Shown in pieces: positions 30,201-32,591 of a DNA stretch of 64,000 nt. How positions within the stretch are numbered: the first letter of the stretch is position 1; each line of letters begins with the position of its first letter. Source of the stretch: Gari tellinella. Taxonomy: Eukaryota > Mollusca > Bivalvia > Cardiida > Psammobiidae. The notes beneath the pieces were generated by a model. The model was not told the origin of the DNA, made no database searches, and was given only the letters and a program-made list of their open reading frames with translations. The translations under genes were made by a program, and so were the position numbers. The stretch lies in contig OV277859.1 of assembly GCA_922989275.2 (NCBI GenBank), positions 35,507,501 to 35,571,500 of the forward strand. Direction: 5' to 3'.

Positions 30201-32486
30201 ATATACTTTTAAAGTTAGCGATATATTTGATTTTGATTTGATTTGTTTTGATTTTACGTCGCTTTCAACAGTATTTCAGTCATATCGCGACGTCCAGCTA
30301 ATTATAGGTGGAGGAAGACCCCAGAAGTCCTTTATGCACTGTTTCAGGCACAAATCGGCAACTGGGTAGAACCACCGACCTTCCGCAAGCCAGCTGGAAG
30401 GCTTCCCCACATGAAAGCGATATATTTTAGTAATTACTGTAGTGAAATATAGGCAGTGTTAAGCCCTCGAGCCTAATGTCAGAACTTTTGGCTCAATGGT
30501 TACAAGCAGGAGGTAGCGGATTGGATTCCCTTGCCGGGTCAATATAATGATGTTGTCGACAAACGGGTTTTCATCTGGTGATGACTGTCCTTGCCCAATG
30601 CATGGATCACCGTCAGAAATGATGTGTGATAGCTACCGTAAATCGAAACCGGTAGGATCTCGGAGAGATAAAAATGACCTCAAAATTAAGATGGAGAAGA
30701 GTGTAGTGAATTACAGGCAGTGTATTTAAGGCCCTCGAGTCTAACGTTCAGACTTTTGGCTCAATGGTTACAAGCTCACCTTCCAAGCCGGAGGTCTCAG
30801 GTTCGATTCCCGGCCCGGTCACTATAGTATCTAAACTGATTAGATTTGCAGTTGAAAATGAAATTTGCAGTTGTCAATATTACAAGGAGCTTTTTCGAGA
30901 ATTTGTGATAATAAATGAAAGAATGAGTTAAGCTGTTAAATAAGCAGCCTGGTAATCAGTGTTCAATCTGGCATGGGTTTTGTGGGGGATCCCCATTAGA
31001 ATGGCAAAATCCCCCATCAAAAGTTCTGACAGTGGGCCAATAGTGTGCATTGTTTGTCCCAAGCATGGCTGCAACAGGCAATTCTAGCTGCCCGGTCTGT
31101 CCACAAGACCATGCAAGAAAGAAAATACTTGACTCTTAAGAAAAAAAATCTTTAATTGATGTATGTTTCAAGCTATTAAAAAATGGTCGGCCCTCTCCAA
31201 AATGTTAAATGGCCCACCACTTTTGTTGTTGATGGGCCAATGGCCCGCCAGTAACTCAATCCAGAATGATCACTGCTGGTTACCTGTGTTTTCGCCACCC
31301 TTAGCTATATTTTCCGCGCATGCGCCAATCTGATGTAACATTTCTTACTTGTTCACGGATAGAATTCTGAACTGAACCTTCAATAACATGAATATATACA
31401 AATAAACTTTTGAAATAAATTACAAAGTGTAAATAAAATCTTCCTGAGTGAAACTGTCCTAGTCTTCCGATATCCTCTGTAGTATTCGGACATCCTTGAT
31501 AGCCAGGGTTCGACATTAAGCTGTGCCCGAAGCCAATTCACTGCCTGTTCTTGGGTCAGGGCTAGTAAACTTTTAAGGAACTAGCCCAGCCTGAGGCCCA
31601 TCAAAATAAAATTCCAAATTATTTTAATAAACTTATGCAATACAATTTTGACAGCAAAAATGTTCTTTCTATATGTTCAAGGTATCAAAGTAAAAATACA
31701 TCAGATATTTGAAGTCTTTTCTAATCTGGGTTTACCATGCTTCAAACAAAGTGTTCAAAGTTTGAATCAGGGCACAACAACATTAGGTCTGCCTCTGGGC
31801 TAGTAGGTTTTTCAAGTATTAGCACGACCAGGCTAGTGAAAATAAAAGTTAATGTTGAACCCTGATAGCCTGCTCGTGAGGGAATTCTAAGTTTTGCTTT
31901 GGTGGCGAATTGACAAGAAAGTGGCAATTAAATTGACAAGATTCAGTAAGGATACTTGTAACCGTAATTAAATTCTCATCACATCTTTCTTTCTTTTCTC
32001 TTTCTCTATATACTGCTACACGCCCCTTTCTGGTATTACGAGCAGGGGGCACTTTTTAGGTGCACCAATGGGACTGTACCCGGCCGGTCACTTTATCCTG
32101 ACACCGACGAACCAGTTGTAATGTTAACCCGAAATCCTTTTACACTTTTCATCTGATTTGAGTCTACATTAAACAATATCATTTAAGTTTATCTGTAAAT
32201 CAAGTAATCGTACATATCATTAAATTCTCAATACATTTTTTACACTTTTCCTTCCAGATTCAGATAAAAACCACCTCGGTTCGTGTGGTTCAGTTACGAT
32301 TAGGATAAGGTCCGAATTTACCGTATTTAACATTTGGCTCCATGTTTCTAGTTGTTCTTCGCTGACTTCACTCAAAAATTTATCAAACGGATTCGATGAG
32401 TTTTGTGAACATTCTCCTTCGTTATGTGAGCTGTCATCCTTGTTTGTTGGCTGTGTACCATTCGCACCGCCTGAAGATTCGGCCAT
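1..32486 (-). CDS. GTF3C3: General transcription factor 3C subunit 3 (TFIIIC102), 5' and middle part; continues off the left edge
   Basis: GTF3C3 is the TPR scaffold of TFIIIC, which binds A/B boxes of tRNA and 5S genes in the nucleus and recruits TFIIIB. Exons recognised on the minus strand: 32486-32322, 29881-29656, 27648-27502, 27213-27188, 25448-25325, 24917-24841, 24169-24055, 23082-22913, 22100-22013, 19574-19516, 17953-about 17933, 8131 or 8110-7964, 6908-6728, 2672-2552, 1807-1729, 527-454. Matches to human include GKISFLEF (GKISFEEF), SDTEEWARLAEM (SDTEEWVRLAEM), LSALQQQLGKHDEALEALE (LSTLQQQLGQPEKALEALE). The acidic N-terminus fits the family. Phases join cleanly from exon 1 to exon 11. 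Phase breaks show at least one missing exon in each of three gaps: 17933-8131, 6728-2672 and 2552-1807. The C-terminal third lies outside the window. Confidence 0.9.
262..397 (+). mobile_element. Family A MITE, right half
   Basis: Starts TGCTTTAAGCTATTATTTGC and runs to GGTGTATTTAGGGAGTA. The left half lies outside the window beyond the SINE. Confidence 0.65.
454..527 (-). CDS. GTF3C3: GTF3C3 exon, SFDDLWDVFKT segment
   Basis: Acceptor TTCTGTTTCAG and donor ACG|GTAAGA. Ends ISFDDLWDVFKT, comparable with human LTKDDWWNLLLK. This is the last exon I can see before the window's left edge. Confidence 0.75.
671..785. repeat. 28-bp tandem repeat, about four copies
   Basis: Unit approximately CTATTTCTCAATACAAGGCA plus 8 bp; the ACAAGGCAGC core recurs at 686, 714 and 742, with a diverged last unit near 770. 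Confidence 0.8.
803..1034 (+). mobile_element. Family C TTAA MITE
   Basis: TTAACCCATTTTATGCGGGA at the left and CATACAATGGGTTAA at the right. The central palindrome pairs GATCTCAGATCAGGCCCCAC with its complement. About 232 bp. Confidence 0.85.
1035..1472. other. Unassigned intronic sequence
   Basis: AT-rich GTF3C3 intron; no repeat family or exon recognised. Confidence 0.4.
1473..1682 (+). mobile_element. Family B (pogo/Tigger-like) MITE
   Basis: Left end CAGTAAAACCTCTCTATTAC, right end TTAGAGAAGTTTGACTA (diverged). Central palindrome around ACAGAAAGCTTC...GAGCTTTCT. Confidence 0.75.
1729..1807 (-). CDS. GTF3C3: GTF3C3 exon, AIRTYKHRK segment
   Basis: Acceptor ATCTTCAG and donor CTAG|GTAAAA enclose 26 codons plus one base. 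It joins in phase to the 527 exon, giving KLGSHLKFDRTHSY across the junction. Identification is by position and phase, with weak human similarity. Confidence 0.65.
1901..2130 (-). mobile_element. tRNA-derived SINE
   Basis: Reverse copy: TTCAGTCATATCGCGATG, the CCCCAGATGCCCTTCAT block, AGCCAGCTGAAAGG, and a tRNA-like head ending ACTTGGCCACTAAGGCCCCG. Confidence 0.75.
2270..2534 (-). mobile_element. Family A MITE remnants, two rearranged pieces
   Basis: Pieces of the reverse consensus (ACACCTTTAATGTATTCCTC, then AAACTAGAAACAGGCTATG) end at GGTAATGGGTTAA. The end lies 18 bp from a GTF3C3 exon. Confidence 0.65.
2552..2672 (-). CDS. GTF3C3: GTF3C3 exon 14 or later
   Basis: Encodes EQQMLLQKCHLLHAQGKLEE; human has QELKLLLHRSTLLFSQGKMY. 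Phase does not join exon 13 (phase 1) or the 1807 exon (phase 0), so exons on both sides are missing or a donor is misplaced. GAG|GTGGAG inside the exon would restore phase downstream. Confidence 0.85.
2839..3076 (+). mobile_element. Family A MITE
   Basis: Begins TTAACCTTTAACTCCATAGC and carries the hairpin AAAGCAAAATGTGCC/GGCACATTCTGCTTT. The right end has decayed and runs into a family B fragment. Confidence 0.75.
3077..3117 (+). mobile_element. Family B MITE left-end fragment
   Basis: AACAGTAAAACCCCTCCATT matches the family B terminus. Cut off at the Tigger-like element that follows. Confidence 0.55.
3119..4024. mobile_element. Tigger-like element, about 0.9 kb
   Basis: Starts CAGTATAACCTCTGTTATCC and ends AAAGGTTATACTG, with TA outside. 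Inner end repeats (GTCGGTTAACGG, GTCGGATAACGG, CGGATAACAGAGG) recur toward both ends. No transposase frame is intact. Confidence 0.6.
4190..4545. repeat. GGGAACGGGTCC palindromic-unit repeat element
   Basis: GGGAACGGGTCC occurs at about 4200, 4465 and 4510, with variants between; each unit is self-complementary around GGAACGGGTCCTGTTCC. TTCTTTGGA and TCCAAAGAA bracket the right cluster. Confidence 0.55.
4546..5330. other. Unassigned intronic sequence with a family B fragment
   Basis: Apart from a family B-like left end at 5031-5090 (CAGTAAAAACCTCTCTATCA), nothing recognisable. I looked here for the missing GTF3C3 exon and did not find it. Confidence 0.4.
5331..5405 (-). other. tRNA-like pseudogene sequence
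   Basis: On the minus strand TATGGTCCAGCGGTTAGCAT resembles a Glu/Gly-type A box and D arm, followed by the B-box-like GCGTTCAAAACCC. Acceptor stem pairing is poor, so this is probably a pseudogene or SINE head. Confidence 0.4.
5406..6334. other. Unassigned intronic sequence
   Basis: AT-rich, no repeat family or exon recognised on either strand. Confidence 0.35.
6335..6475. repeat. Long near-perfect palindrome
   Basis: Arms of about 65 bp: AATATGTCATTGCAGGATAT at 6339 is matched by ATATCCTGCAATGACATATT ending at about 6470. The loop is near TCGGCAAGCCTC. Probably a fold-back element. Confidence 0.85.
6478..6636 (+). mobile_element. Family B MITE, left end missing
   Basis: Palindrome ACAGAAAGCTCC/GGAGCTTTCTGT and right end AGAGAGTTTCTACTG. 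It abuts the 6335-6475 palindrome. Confidence 0.65.
6728..6908 (-). CDS. GTF3C3: GTF3C3 exon 13
   Basis: Encodes AAVWLKYGECLKAQGD and ARMSLSALQQQLGKHDEALE; human has AVVWLRHAECLKALGY and ARISLSTLQQQLGQPEKALE. Two TPR-like units. Donor CAAG|GTCAGC is slightly unusual. Confidence 0.97.
7003..7209 (+). mobile_element. Family B MITE, complete
   Basis: CAGTAAAACCTCTCTATTAC to GCGACGTTTTACTG, with TA on both sides. Palindrome GAAACAGAAAGCTCC/GGAGCTTTCTGTTTC. Lies 94 bp upstream of GTF3C3 exon 13's acceptor. Confidence 0.85.
7359..7564 (-). mobile_element. Family A MITE
   Basis: Reverse orientation: TTAACCCATTACTCCATAGA to GGGGTAAAGGGTTAA. The central hairpin is degenerate. Confidence 0.75.
7651..7901 (+). 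mobile_element. Family D TTAA MITE, complete
   Basis: TTAACCCTTTGAACCCTAGT to GGGAGGAAAGAGTTAA, 251 bp. Palindrome AACAGTGAAGACCCAGATC/GATCAGGGTCTTCACTGTT. Confidence 0.85.
7964..8131 (-). CDS. GTF3C3: GTF3C3 exon 12 with two tandem acceptors
   Basis: Encodes YGDLYLDIAEAYMEISEY, then LVISKNYNL; human has MGDLYLDVAEAFLDVGEY and LVCSERYNL. Two copies of CTGTTACAG|ACACT give acceptors at 8131 and 8110, 21 nt apart and in frame. The longer form adds TLSSLLQ. Confidence 0.95.
8508..8684 (+). mobile_element. Family F (hAT-like) MITE, diverged
   Basis: CACCAAATGCTATGGTGTGA and CTAATGAGTAGTCACACCAT form the characteristic palindrome; ends TGTGGAGCCCTG. The left terminus is lost. Confidence 0.6.
8836..9047 (+). 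mobile_element. Family A MITE, right end lost
   Basis: AACCCATTACCCCATAGCCT, then the hairpin AAAGCAGAATGCGCC/GGCGCATTCTGCTTT and GGAGGAATAAATACA. Confidence 0.75.
9048..9688. other. Unassigned intronic sequence with a GAT-rich stretch
   Basis: Contains an AT microsatellite (9215-9226) and a GAT-rich segment (9356-9478) that reads on the plus strand as acidic residues (DDDDNDDDDEADDVEDDD) to a TAG. Also an inverted GATCAGACGTCACG/CGGCGTCTGATC pair near 9577. Confidence 0.45.
9689..10737 (-). pseudogene. LINE ORF2 C-terminal fragment (5' truncated)
   Basis: An open minus-strand frame of about 345 codons ends at the stop at 9689. It contains IYNAVVLPKALYGCECW and LTIERAHRLCLKYIQG, typical of the region after the reverse-transcriptase core in non-LTR retrotransposon ORF2. 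A C-x2-C...H...C knuckle (CYKCGQSC, DHLLIDC) follows. The catalytic RT motifs are missing. The 5' end stops where the 10738-11855 array element begins. No frameshift was noticed, so it is fairly young. Confidence 0.85.
10738..11855 (-). repeat. AGCTCACC-type element with a tandem array of about six units
   Basis: Units of about 160-180 bp repeat with the phrases TCTTATGGTCATATACAATC and ATTGTGGCCTCTAGAGTGTA. Its minus-strand start is TAGCTCACCTGAGCTAGCTC, a hairpin, then GTCCGGCGTTCGTCGTC. The same start appears in other array elements here. Confidence 0.75.
11856..12270 (+). mobile_element. Older family A MITE split by a newer copy
   Basis: Sequence before 11964 matches the family up to ATCAGCTTGCTTTAA, and sequence after 12163 resumes at TTAAGCTACCATCTGCTAGG. 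A nearby rearranged end (GGGGTAATGGGTTC) lies at 11866-11882. Confidence 0.7.
11964..12163 (+). mobile_element. Family A MITE inserted at a TTAA of another copy
   Basis: TTAACCCATTACCCCATAGC to GGGTAATAAGTTAA, 200 bp. Flanked on both sides by family A sequence that joins at TTAA, so TTAA is the target duplication. Confidence 0.85.
12271..12481. other. Unassigned intronic sequence
   Basis: AT-rich; nothing recognised. Confidence 0.35.
12825..13160 (+). pseudogene. Unrecognised broken coding-like region inside the 5.1-kb element
   Basis: MDSIVDFGSQLIEKQ starts at about 12825. It continues in another frame as KPLPKDPNPMVLEERCKRVC and in a third as KEIISRLLGKWNLSMNK. The pieces read like one protein with two frameshifts. 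Not recognised; could be a decayed element gene or captured host exon. Confidence 0.3.
13940..14150 (+). mobile_element. Family B MITE inside the 5.1-kb element
   Basis: CAGTAAAACCTTCTTATTAT at the left with TA before it; diverged palindrome AAAGCTCTTTGAAGGGCTTT; right end decayed. Confidence 0.65.
14213..14401 (+). CDS. Possible 62-aa membrane peptide inside the 5.1-kb element
   Basis: Opens MVVASLEPPTYNPPVVLTEW and has one hydrophobic segment, FGLAYIAVAVLGFVL. The start context is AGAATGG. No homolog recognised; may be chance. Confidence 0.25.
   Translation: MVVASLEPPTYNPPVVLTEWVSNLSLDNNFNYCKAVFGLAYIAVAVLGFVLSRLSTKCNTSY
15304..15475 (+). pseudogene. Coding-like exon fragment inside the 5.1-kb element
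   Basis: After a TTTCAG acceptor-like site one frame reads KKAARLIQHEYLHKDMYTLE, then QFATDYRTKFSSTRMDGGD, and stops at about 15473. The amino-acid mix is protein-like. Family not recognised. Confidence 0.3.
16186..17222. mobile_element. Nested TIR element (TA flanks) in the 5.1-kb element
   Basis: The left end TACCGTATTTTGGGAATAAT is mirrored at the right end (ATTATTCCCAAAGTACGGTA), with TA at both borders. About 1 kb, no coding capacity seen, and it encloses another palindromic element at 16888-17095. Confidence 0.65.
16888..17095. mobile_element. GGGCCCGTTTCAT-type MITE, inner nest
   Basis: Begins GGGGCCCGTTTCATCAAAAT and ends TTTCATGAAACGGAAC, an imperfect TIR pair around AT-rich sequence. 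Related termini occur at 19858-20063. Confidence 0.45.
17631..17833 (+). mobile_element. Family B MITE, complete
   Basis: CAGTAAAACCTCTCTATTAC to TTGAGAGGTATTACTG with TA flanks; palindrome ACAGAAAGCTCC/GGAGCTTTCTGT. Directly adjacent to the 5.1-kb element's right flank. Confidence 0.85.
17933..17953 (-). CDS. GTF3C3: GTF3C3 exon 11 (3' end uncertain)
   Basis: Acceptor TTGTTTTAG at 17954 is followed in phase 0 by AFVLHCGVSF, comparable with human ALEIITDFSGIVL. The donor is unsettled. GTGAGC right after HCG gives a 21-nt exon, while the frame stays open to about 17830. This is the weakest recognised exon. Confidence 0.5.
18189..18384. mobile_element. CAGGGCTGC-type MITE enclosing a family A core
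   Basis: CAGGGCTGCCATTTCC and AGCAGCCCTG at the ends; between them a family A hairpin (AAAGCAGAATAGGC...GCATTCTGCTTT). Confidence 0.5.
18385..18760. other. Unassigned intronic sequence
   Basis: Includes a GTAAGGAGGGAATAG/GTAGGGAGGAAG stretch related to one at 62170-62225; no gene recognised. Confidence 0.35.
18761..19011 (+). mobile_element. Family A MITE, complete reference copy
   Basis: 251 bp from TTAACCCATTACCCCATA to TATGGGGTAATGGGTTAA, an 18-bp perfect TIR. Central hairpin arms AGCAGGTTGAAAGTAAAGCA and TGCTTTACTTTCAGCCTGCT. Confidence 0.92.
19172..19406 (-). mobile_element. Family A MITE
   Basis: Reverse copy starting TATGCCTTCAATTTATTCCT and ending TGGGATAAAGGATTAA. Hairpin diverged. 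Confidence 0.7.
19516..19574 (-). CDS. GTF3C3: GTF3C3 exon 10
   Basis: Encodes DVNLLLELQIPEKLFAESLQ; human has DVNIAAELYISNKQYDKALE. Acceptor TTGTAG, donor CAG|GTATTG. Confidence 0.92.
19858..20063. mobile_element. GGGCCCGTTTCAT-type MITE with central palindrome
   Basis: Begins GGGGCCCGTTTCATAAAACT and ends AAGTTTTGTGAAACAGACCC. The centre has an inverted pair, TCCATCTAATCCTGT and ACAGGATTAGATGGA. Confidence 0.65.
20138..20210 (-). mobile_element. Family A MITE fragment
   Basis: TTAACCAATAACCCCATGGA and ATGCCATCAGTTTATTACTC only. Confidence 0.55.
20244..20495 (+). mobile_element. Family D MITE, complete
   Basis: TTAACACATTGAACCCTAGC to the end near GGGGTGAATAAATAAGTTAA; palindrome GTAGATCCTGATCAGAGGGC / TCTGATCAGGGTCTAC. 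Confidence 0.8.
20575..20793 (-). mobile_element. Family A MITE, diverged
   Basis: CACCCATTTCTCCATAAACA, TACAGTCATGAATATG and AAACTAGAAACAGG mark a reverse copy with decayed ends. Confidence 0.65.
20829..21620 (-). repeat. ACAAGACTGCG-type element with about four tandem 140-bp units
   Basis: Units share GGGAATGGTCAAAGGCAACA and GCTAGACGAAACGGTAAAAT. Begins CAAGACTGCGGGTTCAATAA and ends near ATGCCGGGGGCATAAAAATA. The same family, opposite orientation, is at 42506-42968. Confidence 0.75.
21769..21973 (+). mobile_element. Family B MITE, complete
   Basis: CAGTAGAACCTCACTATTAC to AGAGAGGTTCTACTG with TA flanks; palindrome GAAACAGAAAGCTCC/GGAGCTTTCTGTTTC. It ends 40 bp from GTF3C3 exon 9's donor. 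Confidence 0.85.
22013..22100 (-). CDS. GTF3C3: GTF3C3 exon 9
   Basis: Encodes SFYDQGEKKAALETIQKAF; human has SYYEANDVTSAINIIDEAF. Ends in phase 1. Confidence 0.93.
22101..22580. other. Unassigned intronic sequence
   Basis: AT-rich, no family recognised. Confidence 0.35.
22582..22832 (-). mobile_element. Family A MITE, diverged
   Basis: CAACCCATTACTCCATAAAT at the left; hairpin AAAGCAAAATGCTCC/GGAGCATTTTGCTTT. Confidence 0.7.
22913..23082 (-). CDS. GTF3C3: GTF3C3 exon 8
   Basis: Encodes LWERSRLYEMMKEHKKALEG; human has LWERSSLYEQMGDHKMAMDG. TPR. Phase 1 in, phase 0 out. Confidence 0.97.
23145..23302 (+). mobile_element. Family B MITE, partial
   Basis: Palindrome AAACAGAAAGCTCAT/ATGAGCTTTCTGCTT and right end AACAGGTGTTTTACTGTA. 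Confidence 0.65.
23526..24027 (+). mobile_element. Family A MITE interrupted by a SINE
   Basis: Left part ends GCTACCATCTGTTAGGACATAG; the right part resumes AAGGATATAGAAAACATTTC and ends GGAGTAAAGTGTTAA. The SINE occupies 23640-23917. Confidence 0.75.
23640..23917 (-). mobile_element. tRNA-derived SINE inside a family A MITE
   Basis: Reverse copy with CAGTATGTCAGTCCCATC, CCAGCTGGAGGGCTTGCC and a tRNA head (B-box complement TTTGAACCCAC, A-box complement CCATTCGGCCATCAAGG). Flanked by similar GTTAGGACATAGAG / CCTAAGGATATAGAA, a decayed target duplication. Confidence 0.8.
24055..24169 (-). CDS. GTF3C3: GTF3C3 exon 7
   Basis: Encodes YSLIAAYLEPSDTEEWARLA, then EEQNDINQAIKCYSQ; human has FELIAAHLNPSDTEEWVRLA and EQDNIKQAIFCYTK. 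A 193-bp hAT-like MITE sits about 50 bp upstream of its acceptor. Confidence 0.97.
24219..24411 (+). mobile_element. Family F (hAT-like) MITE, 193 bp
   Basis: CAGGGCTCCAGATAGGAGGG to CTTATCTAGAGCCCTG, flanked by ATTTCC at 24213-24218 and 24412-24417. Central palindrome CATTAGAATCGTCTCGAAGA. Confidence 0.88.
24425..24547 (+). mobile_element. Family F MITE, second partial copy
   Basis: CACCAGATTCTATGGTGAGA, AATGAGTAGTCACAACATAG and CCCTTATCTGGAGCTCTG; left terminus missing. Confidence 0.65.
24841..24917 (-). CDS. GTF3C3: GTF3C3 exon 6
   Basis: Encodes APEASKPFQFLGTVYEDMGD, then IQKSLQ; human has APLAYEPFSTLAMIYEDQGD and MEKSLQ. TPR. Confidence 0.97.
24918..25324. other. Unassigned intronic sequence
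   Basis: No repeat family recognised. Confidence 0.35.
25325..25448 (-). CDS. GTF3C3: GTF3C3 exon 5
   Basis: Encodes RRFELPKLLEKSMGEAVMTF, then ARGDHKLAIQQCLEIIRQ; human has SKLPRALRGLMGEANIRF and ARGEREEAILMCMEIIRQ. This is the first TPR. Confidence 0.97.
25449..25983. other. Unassigned intronic sequence
   Basis: A hairpin-like GTACCTACGGGAGGTAC near 25810; otherwise nothing recognised. Confidence 0.35.
26067..26950 (-). mobile_element. CR1/L2-like LINE 3' fragment, split by a SINE
   Basis: The minus-strand frame 26960-26637 has LVRPHIEYANQVWAPY, IENVQRRATRLIPG and YRRLRGDMIMCYKIL. After a SINE (26309-26591) it resumes at 26292-26101 with DIWNVSLPPTVV and SFESRLDKFW. The 3' tail reads ACTATGTAACTATG on the minus strand, as in CR1/L2 elements. 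The fragment sits inside the hairpin of a family A MITE. Confidence 0.85.
26309..26591 (+). mobile_element. Full-length tRNA-derived SINE with target duplication
   Basis: The tRNA-like head has an A box (GTGGCCTAGTGGTATAG) and a B box (GAGTTCGAATCCC). The body contains CCAGCTGGCTTGCGG and ends CGACGTAAAATC, with an AAATC tail. Flanked by TATAGCTGAATGA on both sides (26296-26308 and 26592-26606). Confidence 0.92.
27188..27213 (-). CDS. GTF3C3: GTF3C3 exon 4 (26-nt microexon)
   Basis: TTTTTCAG acceptor and AAAG|GTGAGTG donor enclose 26 nt encoding GKEPVRRK. It is needed to keep phase between exons 3 and 5 and precedes the basic KRKRRFELP segment. Confidence 0.85.
27368..27483 (+). mobile_element. 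Family A MITE, left half
   Basis: CCTTTACTCCATAACCTG, then hairpin AAAGCAGAAAGCGCC/GGCTCATTCTGCTTT; truncated next to the GTF3C3 exon 3 donor. Confidence 0.75.
27502..27648 (-). CDS. GTF3C3: GTF3C3 exon 3
   Basis: Encodes KISFLEFSEEMERSNQ, then an acidic stretch (MEDDDEDLV). Donor GAA|GTGAGT. A truncated family A MITE ends about 18 bp beyond the donor. Confidence 0.93.
27842..27932. repeat. Palindrome with about 35-bp arms
   Basis: AAGCATTTGATTGGTCAGAT pairs with ATCTGACCAATCAAATGCTT around a short TTGACAGC loop. Not flanked by recognised MITE ends. Confidence 0.8.
28069..28091. repeat. ATC microsatellite
   Basis: CATCATCATCATCATCATC run. Confidence 0.9.
28317..28567 (+). mobile_element. 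Family D MITE, complete
   Basis: TTAACCCTTTGAGCCCTAGT to GGGAGGAAAGAGTTAA, 251 bp, same length as the 7651 copy. Palindrome GGGCTCC/GGAGCCC within AACAGTGAAGACCCAGATCA. Confidence 0.9.
28585..28990 (+). mobile_element. Family B MITE with a family F element in its end
   Basis: CAGTAGAACCTCTCTATTAC to AGAGAGGTTCTACTG (28789). Its closing TA lies at 28989-28990, after a family F insertion that duplicated CTACTG. Confidence 0.88.
28790..28982 (+). mobile_element. Family F (hAT-like) MITE, 193 bp
   Basis: CAGGGCTCCAGATAAGAGGG to CTTATCTGGAGCCCTG; CTACTG at 28784-28789 and 28983-28988. Exactly the same length as the 24219 copy. Confidence 0.9.
29140..29290. repeat. Diverged TTAA-type palindrome element
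   Basis: GTTTGCAAATAGTTAGGACC and GATCATGATCCAAACTATTT form a palindrome like families C and E; ends decayed. Confidence 0.5.
29364..29622 (+). mobile_element. Family A MITE
   Basis: TTAACCAATTACCCCATAAA to ATGATAATGGGCTTAA; hairpin AAAGCAGAATGCCCC/GCGCATTCTGCTTT. Confidence 0.8.
29656..29881 (-). CDS. GTF3C3: GTF3C3 exon 2
   Basis: Very acidic (SEDEGEDEEVLIDD) and ends VELTLQYLTG, which joins in phase 1 to GKISF in exon 3. Human starts with SPELIDYLEGKISFEEF. Confidence 0.9.
30228..30416 (-). mobile_element. SINE, 3' part (tRNA head missing)
   Basis: Tail GATTTTGATTTGATTTG, then TTCAGTCATATCGCGACG and AAGCCAGCTGGAAGGCTTCC; stops before the tRNA-like head. Confidence 0.8.
30455..30545 (+). 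repeat. tRNA-Gly-like repeat, copy 1 (damaged)
   Basis: TTTGGCTCAATGGTTACAAG (A box) with a deleted anticodon arm, then GGATTGGATTCCC in the B-box position. Partner copy at 30730. Confidence 0.55.
30730..30825 (+). repeat. tRNA-Gly(TCC)-like repeat, copy 2
   Basis: TTTGGCTCAATGGTTACAAG, anticodon-loop-like CCTTCCAAG, then CAGGTTCGATTCCCGG. Acceptor ends do not pair convincingly, so it is a tRNA-derived repeat more than a gene. Confidence 0.6.
31504..31864. mobile_element. hAT-like TIR element, 361 bp
   Basis: CAGGGTTCGACATTAAGC to TTAATGTTGAACCCTG, flanked by ATAGC (31499-31503 and 31865-31869). Inner GGGCTAGTA repeats near both ends. Non-coding. Confidence 0.8.
32322..32486 (-). CDS. GTF3C3: GTF3C3 exon 1
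   Basis: 55 codons starting MAESSGGANG and ending QMLNT at a GTAAAT donor, phase 0. Hydrophilic and acidic. No close human match by eye; assigned by position, an open frame from an ATG, and clean joining to exon 2. Confidence 0.75.
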
Positions 32487-32588
32487 GATTTTTGTTTTCT
32501 TCGTGTTTATCTCCCTTTGAAGAGTAGCCGCAAGCTGACGAATTTGAAAGAGAAGAAATGAAAGTTGAATTGGAAGAAAACAAAAGAA
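32487..32588. promoter_or_regulatory. Divergent GTF3C3 / RAD17 promoter interval
   Basis: 102 bp separate the minus-strand GTF3C3 ATG (32486) from the proposed plus-strand RAD17 ATG (32589). No TATA box stands out. Both 5' UTRs must start in or beyond this interval, so they are very short or overlap. This rests on the RAD17 exon 1 proposal. Confidence 0.5.
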
Positions 32589-32591
32589 ATG
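32589..32591 (+). CDS. RAD17: RAD17 coding exon 1: start codon only (proposed)
   Basis: ATG is followed at once by a donor (ATG|GTTAAGT). Exon 2 opens in phase 0 with SKK, so the protein would begin MSKK; human RAD17 also begins MSK. No other start in phase with exon 2 was evident. A different upstream exon between 32592 and 34290 remains possible, and a cDNA would decide. Confidence 0.5.
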
